Of a stretch of 64,000 bases of DNA, positions 39,487 to 48,835 are shown in pieces. Source of the stretch: Thalassobaculum litoreum DSM 18839 (GTDB lineage Bacteria > Pseudomonadota > Alphaproteobacteria > Thalassobaculales > Thalassobaculaceae). The DNA lies in contig NZ_FNBW01000004.1 in assembly GCF_900102465.1 (NCBI RefSeq), positions 124,001 to 188,000 of the forward strand, written 5' to 3'. The translations under genes and the position numbers were made by a program. The notes beneath the pieces are model-generated. The model had not been told where the DNA came from, searched no databases, and worked only from the letters and a program-made list of their open reading frames with translations. The stretch's first letter is position 1; each line of letters starts with the position of its first letter.

Positions 39487-40632
39487 ATGGGCGACGCTCT
39501 GCTGTCGCGCCGCGGGATTCTGGCCGCCCTGGCCAGCCTGCCGGCTCTGGGCGCCTTTCCGGCGGTCGCCGCTGCCCGGCCGGTGGTGGTCACCACCGCG
39601 AAACTGGCCGCCGGCGGTTTCGGCATTGTCGGCATCGACGCCGACGGGCAGGCGAGCTTCGTCGAACCGCTGCCCGACCGGGGGCACGGCGTGGTGCCGC
39701 GCCCCGGCGGCGACGACGTCGCCGTGGTCGCCCGCCGCCCCGGCCGCTTCGGCTATGTGGTCGCCGGCGACACCGGGGCGGTCCGGGCCGAACTCGACCT
39801 GCCGGACACCCGGCACTATTACGGCCATGCCGCCTATTCCGCCGACGGCCGGCTGCTCTACACCACCGAGAACGCCTTCGATGAGGACCGCGGCGTGCTT
39901 GGCGTCTGGGATGCCGCCGCCGGCTATGCCCGGGTGGGAGAGATCGACAGCGCCGGCATCGGCCCGCACGAGGTTCGCCGCGCCGCCGATGACGGATCGC
40001 TCTGGGTCGCCAATGGCGGCATCCTCACGCATCCGGACAGCGGCCGGATCAAGCTGAACCTGCCGACCATGCAGCCGACCCTGGCCCGGGTGGCGCCCGA
40101 CGGCACCGCGGCCGAGCGGGTTCTGGTGCTGCCCGAGGAGCTGCATAAGCTGAGCATGCGCCACGTCGCCACCCACCGGGAGTCGGTGGCCGTCGCCATG
40201 CAGTACGAGGGGCCGGAAGGCGACATCGTTCCGCTGATCGCGCTCACCTCGACGCAGGGCACCACGACGCAGGGCACCGCGACGCAGGGCACGGCGCCGC
40301 GCCTGCTCGACCTGCCGGAGGTCCTGGCCCTGCGCTCGCGCCAGTATACCGGCGACGTGGCCTTCGACCCTTCAGGGTCGGTGGTCGGCGCCGGTCTGCC
40401 GCGCGGCGGCTTCTTCGCCTTCTGGGCGGCGGAGGACGGTCGCTTCCTGGGCTCCGTGGAGGCGCCGGACGGCTGCGCCATCGCCAAGGGCCGGGAGGCC
40501 GGCGGCTTCGTGATCTCCACCGGCATCGCCCGGATCGGCCATGTCTCGGCGGGTCCGAACGGCGTCGCGGTGCGCTGGACCCGCGCGCCCGAGGTCGCCG
40601 CCTTCGACAATCACCTGATGGCCGCGCCCTGA
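39487..40632 (+). CDS. DUF1513 beta-propeller-like exported protein
   Basis: The 381-residue protein has a Tat-like N-terminus (LLSRRGILAALASLPALGA) and repeated beta motifs (TRHYYGHAAYSADGRLLYTTENAF, GVLGVWDAA, GIGPHEVRRAADDGSLWVANGG) that mark DUF1513/COG3490, a beta-propeller family. It regularly ends imelysin/di-heme operons. A 15-bp tandem repeat (40252-40296) adds the pentapeptides TQGTT, TQGTA, TQGTA in a loop. The start lies two bases after the previous stop. A twin-arginine is not strictly present (SRRG), so export by Tat is likely but not certain. Confidence 0.88.
   Translation: MGDALLSRRGILAALASLPALGAFPAVAAARPVVVTTAKLAAGGFGIVGIDADGQASFVEPLPDRGHGVVPRPGGDDVAVVARRPGRFGYVVAGDTGAVRAELDLPDTRHYYGHAAYSADGRLLYTTENAFDEDRGVLGVWDAAAGYARVGEIDSAGIGPHEVRRAADDGSLWVANGGILTHPDSGRIKLNLPTMQPTLARVAPDGTAAERVLVLPEELHKLSMRHVATHRESVAVAMQYEGPEGDIVPLIALTSTQGTTTQGTATQGTAPRLLDLPEVLALRSRQYTGDVAFDPSGSVVGAGLPRGGFFAFWAAEDGRFLGSVEAPDGCAIAKGREAGGFVISTGIARIGHVSAGPNGVAVRWTRAPEVAAFDNHLMAAP
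40252..40296 (+). repeat. Three tandem 15-bp units inside the DUF1513 gene
   Basis: Units ACGCAGGGCACCACG, ACGCAGGGCACCGCG and ACGCAGGGCACGGCG, each encoding a TQGT(T/A) pentapeptide in frame. Copy number could vary by slippage without breaking the frame. Confidence 0.9.
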
Positions 40633-40645
40633 CGGGAGCCCGCCG

Positions 40646-42439
40646 TCAGCCCTTCCCGTACAGCCGGTCGAGCCGCTCGTAGTAGTTCTCGCGGATCTTG
40701 TGGCGGCGGATCTTCAGGGTCGGGGTCATCATGCCGTTCTCGGTGGTGAACGGTTCGGTGGCCACCTGGAACCGCCGCACCTTCTCGATCTGGGCGAGGT
40801 CCGTGTTCACCCGGTCGATGGCCGCCGACAGCGCCTTGCGGAATCCCTCGTCCTCGGCCAGCACCGAGAGGTTGGCGGTCTTGCCGTTGGCCGAGGCCCA
40901 CTCCTCCACGAAGCTTTCCTCCGGCACCACCAGGGCGACCAGGTAGGGGCGCTTGTCGCCGTAGACCATGGCCTGAAGGATCTCCGGCTGCAGGGTCAGC
41001 TTGCCCTCGATGCGGGCCGGCGAGATGTTGTCGCCGCCGGAATTGACGATGATGTCCTTCTTGCGGTCGGTGATGACGATATAGCCGTCCTCGTCGATAT
41101 GGCCGACATCCCCGGTGTACAGCCAGCCGTCCTTTATGGTGGCGGCGGTGGTGTCCGGGTCGTGCCAGTAGCCCTTCATCAGCAGGTCGCCGGCGACCAG
41201 GATCTCCCCGTCCTCGGCGATCTTCACCTGCACGCCCTTCAGCGGCGGACCCACCGTGTGGATCTTGATCCGACCCGGCGGGTTGGCCGAGACCACGGGC
41301 GACGCCTCGGTCTGGCCGTAGCCCTGCAGCAGGTTCACGTTGAGGGCGAGAAAGAACTTTCCGATATCGGGGTTCAGCGGCCCGCCGCCGGAGACGAAGG
41401 CCTTGAGCCGGCCGCCGAAGCGCTGGGACACCTTCTTGCGGACCAGCTTGGACAGGATCCAGTCGTAGACCCGCTCCCACAGGGAGAGGCTGTCGGGATC
41501 CTCGTAGCGCTTGCGGCCCAGGCGGACGGCCTCGTGGAACAGCTTGGCCGACTTGCCGCCCTGGCGCTCGACGCCGCGCAGGATGCGGTCGTGCAGCACC
41601 TCGTAGAGTCGTGGCACGGCGGTCATGATGGTCGGCCGCACCTCCTGCAGGTTGGCGGCGAGCTGGTCCGGCCCCTCGCAGTAGTAGATCTGCGCGCCGA
41701 TGGAGATCGGGAAGAACAGGCCGCAGGTGTGTTCGTAGGAATGCGACAGCGGCAGCAGCGACAGGAAGATCTCGTCGCCCAGGTCGTATTCCTTGAGCAG
41801 GTGATAGGCGCCGTCGCAGTTCGCCAGGAGCGAGCGGTGGGTCAGCATCACGCCCTTCGGCCGGCCGCCGGTGCCCGAGGTGTAGATGAAGCAGGCGGTG
41901 TCGTCCTTGGCGAGGCCGGCGGCCAGGGCCGGGATGTCGGTGCCGTCTCCGTCGCCGAGCGCCATCACCTCGTGCCAGCCATGCAGGTCGACGCCGCCGG
42001 CGGTGGTGTCGGCCGGTTCCTCGATGGTGATCACGATGCCGCAATTCTCGGAGCTGCGGGCGGCGGGTATCACCCGGCGGGCCAGACGCGAGGTGCTCAC
42101 GATCGCGGCCTTGGCCCCTGAATGGTCGAGAATGTAGAGGTGGTCGTCGGTGGTATTGGTCGTATAGGCGGGGACCGTGATCGCGCCGATCGACATCACC
42201 GCCAGGTCGACCACCGCCCAGTCCGGCCGGTTGTCGGACACCACGACCACCCGGTCGCCGGGCTCGATGCCGATCTTGATCAGCCCCCGGGCGAGGCGGA
42301 TCACCTGGTCGCGGGTCTCGCCGTAGCTCCAGGAGGTCCACTGCCCGTCGATCTTGGCCCACAGGAACGGCTTCCCGCTGAGGGCCTCGGCCTGGCCGAA
42401 GAACATCGTCGGCAGGTTGGTGATGGCGGCGTAATCCAT
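40646..42439 (-). CDS. Long-chain acyl-CoA synthetase (AMP-forming)
   Basis: The 597-residue enzyme activates fatty acids to acyl-CoA. It has the AMP-binding P-loop FIYTSGTGGRPKGVML, the LLPLSHSYEHTCGLFFP block, SGGGPLNPDIGKFF, the QGYGQTEASPVVSAN adenine site and the hinge YTGDVGHIDEDGYIVITDRKKD. It is of the long (FAA1/FadD15-like) type rather than the E. coli FadD type. GGGGGAAA precedes the ATG at 42439. It is convergent with the DUF1513 gene (13-bp gap, no hairpin) and divergent from pepF. Confidence 0.93.
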   Translation of the reverse strand: MDYAAITNLPTMFFGQAEALSGKPFLWAKIDGQWTSWSYGETRDQVIRLARGLIKIGIEPGDRVVVVSDNRPDWAVVDLAVMSIGAITVPAYTTNTTDDHLYILDHSGAKAAIVSTSRLARRVIPAARSSENCGIVITIEEPADTTAGGVDLHGWHEVMALGDGDGTDIPALAAGLAKDDTACFIYTSGTGGRPKGVMLTHRSLLANCDGAYHLLKEYDLGDEIFLSLLPLSHSYEHTCGLFFPISIGAQIYYCEGPDQLAANLQEVRPTIMTAVPRLYEVLHDRILRGVERQGGKSAKLFHEAVRLGRKRYEDPDSLSLWERVYDWILSKLVRKKVSQRFGGRLKAFVSGGGPLNPDIGKFFLALNVNLLQGYGQTEASPVVSANPPGRIKIHTVGPPLKGVQVKIAEDGEILVAGDLLMKGYWHDPDTTAATIKDGWLYTGDVGHIDEDGYIVITDRKKDIIVNSGGDNISPARIEGKLTLQPEILQAMVYGDKRPYLVALVVPEESFVEEWASANGKTANLSVLAEDEGFRKALSAAIDRVNTDLAQIEKVRRFQVATEPFTTENGMMTPTLKIRRHKIRENYYERLDRLYGKG

Positions 42440-42651
42440 GCGGTTTCCCCCGTTCGGCCTTCGTTGCCGCATTCTTTGCAGACTTAACGGCCGTTCTGTG
42501 ACGTTTGCCACGGCTCTTGGTCGAGAATGCACATCCCTGTTCGGCCCGACGGTTGGCGCCGCCGGTCCGAACCTCTATATCGCGTTAAGGGGCGGTGATG
42601 CCAAGTCGCCGTTGACCTTACGTTTCGGAAACCACCCGAAGGACTCGCCCG

Positions 42652-44430
42652 ATGCCGGACGCCTCGACCCTCGGTCCCCTGCCGCAATGGGACCTCGCCG
42701 ACCTCTATCCGAGCCCGGACGGGCCGGAACTCGCCGGCGATCTTGAGCGCTCCGCCGACAAGGCGAAATCCTTCCGCGCCTCGTTGGAAGGCAAGGTGGC
42801 CGGGCTGAGCGGCGCCGATCTCGCCGCCGCCATCGCCGAGTACGAGGCGATCGAGGAAGTGCTGGGCCGGATCATGTCCTACGCCCATCTGCGCTATGCC
42901 GGCGACATGTCGGATCCGGAGATCGGCAAGTTCTATCAGTCGATGCAGGAGAAGGTGAACGCGATCAGCACCGAGCTGCTGTTCTTCACCCTGGAGATCA
43001 ACCGCATCGCCGAGGCCGATCTGGCCGCCAAGATGGACGACCCCGCCCTGGCGCATTACGCGCCGTGGCTGCGCGAGGTGCGGGCGTTCCGCGACCACCA
43101 GCTCTCCGACGAGCTGGAGCAGATGCTGCACGAGAAGTACGTCGCCGGCCGCGCCGCCTGGACCCGGCTGTTCGACGAGACTATGGCCCGCCTGCGCTTT
43201 CCGTTCGACGGCGAGACCCTGACCACGTCGGAAATCCTCGACAAGCTGAGCCACCGCGATGGCGCGGTCCGCAAGAAGGCGGCCGAGAGCCTGTCCCAGG
43301 TGCTGGGCGAGAATGTCGGCCTGTTCGCGCTGATCACCAACACGCTCGCCAAGGACAAGGCGATCGACGACAAGTGGCGCCACTACAAGCGCCCGATCTC
43401 CGGCCGCAACCTGTCCAACGCGGTCGAGGACGAGGTCGTCGACGCCCTGGTCGAGGCCGTGCGCGACGCCTATCCGAAACTGTCGCACCGCTACTACGCC
43501 ATCAAGGCGAAGTGGTTCGGCCGCGACAAGCTCGACTACTGGGACCGCAACGCGCCGCTGCCGAACGACGACGACGCGTCCATTTCCTGGGAAACGGCGC
43601 GCGACACGGTGCTGGACGCCTATGCGGCCTTCTCGCCGGATCTCGCGGCGGTTGGCAGGAGGTTCTTCGACAACCCGTGGATCGACGCGCCGGCCCGGCC
43701 GGGCAAGGCATCCGGCGCCTTCGCTCATCCCACGGTGCCGGCGGCCCACCCGTATCTGCTGCTGAACTACCAGGGCAAGACCCGGGACGTGATGACCCTG
43801 GCCCACGAGCTGGGCCATGGCGTGCATCAGGTGCTGGCCGGCCCGCAGGGGCACCTGATGTCCGACACCCCGCTAACCCTGGCCGAGACCGCCAGCGTGT
43901 TCGGCGAGATGCTGACCTTCCGCTCGCTGCTCGCCCAGCGCACCGACCCGGCCCAGCGCAAGGTGATGCTGGCCGGCAAGGTGGAGGACATGCTGAACAC
44001 GGTGGTCCGCCAGATCGCCTTCCACACCTTCGAGGAGCGGGTGCACGACGCCCGGGCCGAGGGCGAACTGACCCCGACCCAGCTTGGCGACATCTGGATG
44101 GAGGTGCAGCGCGAGAGCCTGGGTCCGGCGTTCAACTTCGAGGACAGCTACCGGGTCTTCTGGTCCTACATTCCGCACTTCATCCATTCGCCGTTCTACG
44201 TCTACGCCTATGCCTTCGGCGACTGTCTGGTGAACTCGCTCTACGCGGTCTACCAGGACGCCGAGCAGGGCTTCGCCAAGAAGTATCTCGACATGCTGAA
44301 GGCCGGCGGCACGATGCGGCACAAGGAACTGCTGGCCCCGTTCGGCCTCGACGCCTCCGACCCGGCCTTCTGGAGCAAGGGGCTGACGGTGATCGAGGGA
44401 ATGATCGACGAGCTGGAGCAGATGGACTGA
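42652..44430 (+). CDS. pepF: Oligoendopeptidase F (M3 family metallopeptidase)
   Basis: PepF is a cytoplasmic zinc peptidase for short peptides. The 592-residue protein has the HExxH site LAHELGHGVHQ (His385, Glu386, His389) and the third ligand Glu412 in TLAETASVFGEM. The helical N-terminal half (ADKAKSFRASLEGKV...) and the FWSYIPHFIHSPFYVYAYAFGD block near the end match oligoendopeptidase F. Family usual length about 600. It is monocistronic as far as I can see, with the EamA gene 151 bp downstream. Confidence 0.95.
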   Translation: MPDASTLGPLPQWDLADLYPSPDGPELAGDLERSADKAKSFRASLEGKVAGLSGADLAAAIAEYEAIEEVLGRIMSYAHLRYAGDMSDPEIGKFYQSMQEKVNAISTELLFFTLEINRIAEADLAAKMDDPALAHYAPWLREVRAFRDHQLSDELEQMLHEKYVAGRAAWTRLFDETMARLRFPFDGETLTTSEILDKLSHRDGAVRKKAAESLSQVLGENVGLFALITNTLAKDKAIDDKWRHYKRPISGRNLSNAVEDEVVDALVEAVRDAYPKLSHRYYAIKAKWFGRDKLDYWDRNAPLPNDDDASISWETARDTVLDAYAAFSPDLAAVGRRFFDNPWIDAPARPGKASGAFAHPTVPAAHPYLLLNYQGKTRDVMTLAHELGHGVHQVLAGPQGHLMSDTPLTLAETASVFGEMLTFRSLLAQRTDPAQRKVMLAGKVEDMLNTVVRQIAFHTFEERVHDARAEGELTPTQLGDIWMEVQRESLGPAFNFEDSYRVFWSYIPHFIHSPFYVYAYAFGDCLVNSLYAVYQDAEQGFAKKYLDMLKAGGTMRHKELLAPFGLDASDPAFWSKGLTVIEGMIDELEQMD

Positions 44431-44581
44431 GCCGACCCGGGCGGCGGGGGCGGACGGCGACAGCTGCGCACCCGTCGCATGGCTCGGTCCCATGATTGGT
44501 GCTTTTCTAACCGACTGATCGGGCGCATCTTTCAGGAATAGTCGCGTCACCCGGTCGCGGCAGCCTTGCCGGACCGAGCCG

Positions 44582-45523
44582 ATGCCGTCTGACGCCTCCA
44601 ATACACCTCCCGGTCCCCCCGTGACGGTCGATGCCGCCGCGGTGCGAGGGATTGTCCTGCAGATCGTCGCCGTCGCCGGGTTCTCGGCGATGGGCATGAT
44701 GATCAAGCTGCTGGAGGGCCGCTATCCGACCTCCGAGGTCATCCTGTTCCGCTGCTGGCCGGCGCTGATCCCGCTGCTGTTCTATCTGCCGATGCAGGGC
44801 GGGTTTTCGGCGCTGAAGACCCGGCGTCCGGGCTGGCACTTCGTGCGGACGGCCTCGGGGCTGGTCTCCATGTTCGTCGGCTTCTACGCGCTGTCGCAGA
44901 TGGCGCTGGCCGATTACGTGGCGATCTCCTTCACCGCGCCGCTGTTCGGCACGCTGCTGTCGATCCCGCTGCTGGGCGAGCGGGTGGGCGTGTGGCGGCT
45001 CGGCGCCGTCGCCGTCGGCTTCGCCGGCGCGGTCGTCACCCTGGGGCCGCTCACGGGGACGCTCGATCCGGTCGCCCTGCTGGCGGTCGGATCGGCGCTG
45101 GGCTACGGCGTGGCGATGATCTCCATGCGCAAGCTGGGAGCCACCGACAAGTCGGCGGCGACGGTTTTCTATTTCACGGTCGGCAGCGGGGTGGTCAGCC
45201 TGTGTCTGCTCGCCATGCCGGGTCAGTGGGTCACGCCGACCGCCGAGGATCTCGCCATCCTCATGGGCATCGGCCTGCTCGGCGGCGTGGCGCAGATCTT
45301 CATGACCGAGGCGTTCCGTCTTGCGCCGCCCTCGGTGGTGGCGCCGTTCGACTACACCGCGATGATCTGGGCCATGGCCTTCGGCTTCCTCGTCTTCGGC
45401 ACGATCCCCGGCTGGAACGTCTTCGTCGGCGCCGGGCTGATCGCCGCGTCCGGCCTCTACATCATCCACCGCGAGCGGGTGCGCGGCATCAAGCGCGGGA
45501 AGATCAAGGGAAGCAGTTTGTAG
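44582..45523 (+). CDS. EamA/DMT-family transporter
   Basis: The 313-residue inner-membrane protein has ten predicted helices arranged as two EamA repeats. Typical segments are SEVILFRCWPALIPLLFY, ALADYVAISFTAPLFGTLLSI at the end of repeat 1 and PPSVVAPFDYTAMIWAMAFGFLVFG in repeat 2, followed by a basic tail (RGIKRGKIKG). Members export amino acids, nucleosides or other small metabolites. No neighbour points to a substrate. The gene ends 18 bp before a 109-bp palindromic repeat in a convergent junction. Confidence 0.9.
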   Translation: MPSDASNTPPGPPVTVDAAAVRGIVLQIVAVAGFSAMGMMIKLLEGRYPTSEVILFRCWPALIPLLFYLPMQGGFSALKTRRPGWHFVRTASGLVSMFVGFYALSQMALADYVAISFTAPLFGTLLSIPLLGERVGVWRLGAVAVGFAGAVVTLGPLTGTLDPVALLAVGSALGYGVAMISMRKLGATDKSAATVFYFTVGSGVVSLCLLAMPGQWVTPTAEDLAILMGIGLLGGVAQIFMTEAFRLAPPSVVAPFDYTAMIWAMAFGFLVFGTIPGWNVFVGAGLIAASGLYIIHRERVRGIKRGKIKGSSL

Positions 45524-45541
45524 ACTAGCTTCGCTCCATTT

Positions 45542-45650
45542 CGTCATCCCGGACGACTCCGGACTTGATCCGGAGGCGGGCCGGGACCTTGCCGGGAACG
45601 CGGGGTCCCGGCCGACGCCCGGGTCGAGCCCGAGCCTCGCCGGGATGACG
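45542..45650. repeat. 109-bp palindromic element with CGTCATCCCGG termini, copy 3
   Basis: Perfect 11-bp terminal inverted repeat: CGTCATCCCGG (45542-45552) and CCGGGATGACG (45640-45650). Inside are CTCCGGACTTGATCCGGAG and GGTCCCGG/CCGGGACC pairs. It fills the convergent gap between the EamA gene and otnK. Confidence 0.9.
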
Positions 45651-45659
45651 GGTAATCCG

Positions 45660-46934
45660 CTACGGCATCACCCGAAGTGCCTTCTCGAAGAAGTCCGGCG
45701 CGCCGAAATTCCCGGACTTGAGCGCCAGGGCGATCGGCTCGGCCGTGCCCAGGGTCACCGTCCCCGGCACACCAGGGTCGATCTGCGCGCCGATATGCAG
45801 GCCGGTGACGCCCAGGGCCGAGACCACGGCGCCCGACGTCTCCCCGCCGGCGACCACGAGACGGCGCACCCCGTCCTCGTCCACCAGGGCTTTGGCGATC
45901 TGCGCCACCGCGCCCTCGACCATCTCGCCGGCCTCCGCGCGGCCGAGCCGTTCCTGGATCGCCTTCACCGTTTCCGGCGGGGCCGAGGCGTAGATCAGCA
46001 CCGGCCCGTCGGCGACCCGCGCGCGGGCGAAGGCGAGGGCCTCTCCCACCACGTCGGCGCCGTCGGCGAGCATGAGCGGGTCTATGTTGAAGGCGGGGTG
46101 GGCCTTCTCCCACTCCGCGATCTGGCCGAGGGTCGCCGCCGAGCAGGACCCGGCGACCACCGCCGCCTTGCCGGCGATCGCGGGCACCTCGTTCGCGCCG
46201 GCGGACGCCTTGAGCAGGCCACGCTTGCGATAAGCCTCGGGCAGACCGATGGCGATGCCGGAGCCGCCGGTGATCAGGTCGAGATCGGCCAGCGCCTCGC
46301 CGGCGGTGTGGAGCTGGTCGTCATCCACCGAATCGAGGATGGCATAGCCGTAGTCGTCCCGTCGCAGATCCGCGGCCTTGGCGCGGATGGCCTCCACCCC
46401 GCGCTGGATGTCCTGGTGCTGGATCAGGCCGACCTTGCGCTCCGTCTGGCGGCCGAGCACCTGCACCAGGTTGCTGTCGGTCATCGGGGTCAGCGGGTGG
46501 TGCCGCATATGGGTGTCGGAGAGGAGCTGGTCGCCGACGAACAGATGGCCCTTGAAGATCGTCCGCCCGGTCTCCGGAAAGGCCGGGCAGGCGATGGTGA
46601 AATCGGCGCCCAGCCGGTCGAGCAGGGCGTCGGCCACCGGGCCGATATTGCCCTCGTCGGTCGAATCGAAGGTCGAGCAGTATTTGAACAGGAAGCGTTG
46701 GCATCCAGCGGTCTTCAGCCAGTCCAGCGCAGCGACGGACATCTGCACCGCCTCGGCCGCCGGGTTGGTGCGGGATTTCAGCGCGACGACGATGGCGTCC
46801 ACGTCGGGCACGTCGGTGTCCGGCCCCGGCACGCCGATGAGCTGCACCGTCCGCATGCCGCCGCGCACCAGATTGTTGGCAAGGTCGGTCGCCCCGGTGA
46901 AGTCGTCGGCCACGCAGCCCAGGATTGGTGCCAT
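45660..46934 (-). CDS. otnK: 3-oxo-tetronate kinase OtnK (four-carbon acid sugar kinase)
   Basis: OtnK phosphorylates 3-oxo-tetronate in erythronate/threonate breakdown. The 424-residue protein has the family N-domain start LGCVADDFTGATDLANNLV, the FLFKYCSTFDSTDEGNIGPV substrate block, the PAFPETGRTIFKGHLFVGDQLL segment and the C-domain nucleotide loops VVAGSCSAATLGQIAEW and VVAGGETSGAVVSALG. It is divergent from otnI with 109 bp between them, and denD follows otnI, so the three form one catabolic locus. Confidence 0.92.
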   Translation of the reverse strand: MAPILGCVADDFTGATDLANNLVRGGMRTVQLIGVPGPDTDVPDVDAIVVALKSRTNPAAEAVQMSVAALDWLKTAGCQRFLFKYCSTFDSTDEGNIGPVADALLDRLGADFTIACPAFPETGRTIFKGHLFVGDQLLSDTHMRHHPLTPMTDSNLVQVLGRQTERKVGLIQHQDIQRGVEAIRAKAADLRRDDYGYAILDSVDDDQLHTAGEALADLDLITGGSGIAIGLPEAYRKRGLLKASAGANEVPAIAGKAAVVAGSCSAATLGQIAEWEKAHPAFNIDPLMLADGADVVGEALAFARARVADGPVLIYASAPPETVKAIQERLGRAEAGEMVEGAVAQIAKALVDEDGVRRLVVAGGETSGAVVSALGVTGLHIGAQIDPGVPGTVTLGTAEPIALALKSGNFGAPDFFEKALRVMP

Positions 46935-47043
46935 TCGGTCCTCCCGATCGTCGCTTTTGTGATGGACGCCTCCGGGGCCTTGGCCGCGCCCGGTCGCCCG
47001 CGTATCGTTGGCGCAAATCATAAGGACACGGGATCGGGACGCC

Positions 47044-47823
47044 ATGGTGAAATTCGCCGCCAATCTGTCGATGATGTTCAACGAGGTGGATTTCCTCGAC
47101 CGCTTCGACGCCGCCCAGATGGCCGGCTTCGACGGGGTGGAATTCCTGTTCCCCTACGAGCACGAGGCGGTGGAGATCCGCGCCAAGCTGGAGGCCGCCG
47201 GCCTGACCCAGGCGCTGTTCAACCTGCCGCCGGGCGACTGGACCAAAGGTGAGCGCGGGCTGGGCGCCATGCCGGGCCGCGAGGAGGAGTTCGACGCCGC
47301 CATCGACACCGCGCTCGCCTATGCCGAGGTGATCGGCAACGAGTTGCTGCACGTGATGAGCGGCATCATGACCGACGGCATGACGCCGGAAGCCTGCACC
47401 GACACGCTGGTGTCGAACCTGAAGCGCGCCGCACCCAAGGCGGCGGCGGCGGGTAAGACCCTGATCATCGAGCCGATCAACACCCGCGACATTCCGGGCT
47501 ATTTCCTGAACTACCAGGAGCAGGCGCGCACCATCATCGAGGCGGTGGGGGCGGAGAATGTCGGGCTGCAGTTCGATTTCTACCACTGCCAGATCATGCA
47601 GGGCGACACCGCCAAGACCTTCGAGAAGCACCTGGACATCATCCGCCACGTGCAGATTGCCGGCGTGCCCGACCGGCACGAGCCGAATATCGGCGAGGTC
47701 AACTATCCCTACCTGTTCGAGACCATGGACAGGCTTGGCTATGACGGCTGGGTCGGCTGCGAGTACCGCCCCAAGGCGGGGACGGTGGAAGGCCTGGGCT
47801 GGTTCAAGGCGCTGACCCGCTGA
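47044..47823 (+). CDS. otnI: 2-oxo-tetronate isomerase OtnI (hydroxypyruvate isomerase family)
   Basis: OtnI interconverts 2-oxo- and 3-oxo-tetronate. The 259-residue TIM-barrel protein has the family catalytic pair Glu143 (IIEPINTRD) and Glu240 (VGCEYRPK) with metal ligands Asp178, His181 (FDFYHCQIM) and Gln204 (HVQIAGVP). True hydroxypyruvate isomerase (Hyi) shares these residues, but location between otnK and denD points to OtnI. The ATG at 47044 is the natural start of the domain. The denD gene follows after 40 bp. Confidence 0.9.
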   Translation: MVKFAANLSMMFNEVDFLDRFDAAQMAGFDGVEFLFPYEHEAVEIRAKLEAAGLTQALFNLPPGDWTKGERGLGAMPGREEEFDAAIDTALAYAEVIGNELLHVMSGIMTDGMTPEACTDTLVSNLKRAAPKAAAAGKTLIIEPINTRDIPGYFLNYQEQARTIIEAVGAENVGLQFDFYHCQIMQGDTAKTFEKHLDIIRHVQIAGVPDRHEPNIGEVNYPYLFETMDRLGYDGWVGCEYRPKAGTVEGLGWFKALTR

Positions 47824-47863
47824 CCGCCGAAACAGAAAAAGACCTGATGAGGGGACGGATACC

Positions 47864-48829
47864 ATGAAGATCGCGATCACCGGCGGCGCCGGATTCCTCG
47901 GCAAGAAGCTCGCCCGCGCCCTGCTCGACGACAACGAACTCGGGGTCGAGGAGGTGGTGCTGGCCGACATGGTCGCCGCTCCGGACGAGCTGACCGAAGA
48001 CGGCCGCGTGCGCTCGGTGGTCGGCGACGTCACCGACCCGGACCTGCTGGCCGACGCGATCCGCGGCGATACCGACAGCGTGTTCCACCTCGCCGCCGTC
48101 GTCAGCGCCGGGGCGGAAGCGGATTTCGATCTGGGCATGGCGGTGAACCTGGACGCCACCCGCACAATCCTGGAACTGGCCCGCAAGCACGGCAACAAAC
48201 CGAGGATGGTGTTCTCCAGCTCCTGCGCGGTGTATGGCGGCGACCTGCCGGACGTGGTGACCGACAACCAGCAGATCACCCCGCAGAACTCCTACGGCGT
48301 GCAGAAGGCGATCGGCGAGCTGCTGGTCAACGACTACGCGCGCAAGGGCTATGTGGACGGCCGCAGCCTGCGCTACCCGACGGTGGTGGTGCGGCCGGGC
48401 AAGCCGAACAAGGCGGCCTCCACCTTCGCCAGCTCGATCATCCGCGAGCCGTTGCAGGGCGACGAGGCGATCTGTCCGGTCGCGCCGGAGACCGAGATGT
48501 GGCTGGCCAGCCCGCGCACCATCGTCGCCAACACGCGCCACGCCCATGACCTGGACGGTGCGGCCTTCGGGCCGTGGCGCACGGTGCCGCTGCCCGGATT
48601 CACCGCCACGGTGAAGGGCATGGTCGACGCGCTGGCGGAGGTCGCCGGCCCCGATGTCGCGGCGCGGGTGAAATGGCAGAAGGATCCGGCGATCGAGAAG
48701 ATCGTCTACGGATGGCCGGCCCGGCTGGAGACCAAGCGGGCCGAGGCCATGGGCTTCAAGCGCGACACCGACATGCAGAGCATCATCCGCGCTTTCATCG
48801 AGGACGAGCTCGGCGGCAAGGTGGCGTAA
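47864..48829 (+). CDS. denD: D-erythronate dehydrogenase DenD (extended SDR)
   Basis: DenD oxidises D-erythronate to 2-keto-D-erythronate with NAD. The 321-residue SDR has the Rossmann loop ITGGAGFLGKKLA (residues 5-17), the SSSCAVYGG block (118-126) with the catalytic serine, and Tyr144/Lys148 in NSYGVQKAIGE. The RYPTVVVRPGKPNKAAS segment is characteristic of the DenD group. It completes a pathway with OtnI and OtnK; the decarboxylating aldolase OtnC that should act last is not next to it. GGGGA lies upstream of the ATG. Confidence 0.9.
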   Translation: MKIAITGGAGFLGKKLARALLDDNELGVEEVVLADMVAAPDELTEDGRVRSVVGDVTDPDLLADAIRGDTDSVFHLAAVVSAGAEADFDLGMAVNLDATRTILELARKHGNKPRMVFSSSCAVYGGDLPDVVTDNQQITPQNSYGVQKAIGELLVNDYARKGYVDGRSLRYPTVVVRPGKPNKAASTFASSIIREPLQGDEAICPVAPETEMWLASPRTIVANTRHAHDLDGAAFGPWRTVPLPGFTATVKGMVDALAEVAGPDVAARVKWQKDPAIEKIVYGWPARLETKRAEAMGFKRDTDMQSIIRAFIEDELGGKVA

Positions 48830-48835
48830 GCCGCC

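Noticed and set aside
40252-40296. Direct repeats considered as a CRISPR-like array
   Set aside because: Three contiguous 15-bp units with no spacers, in frame inside a gene; no cas genes in the window.
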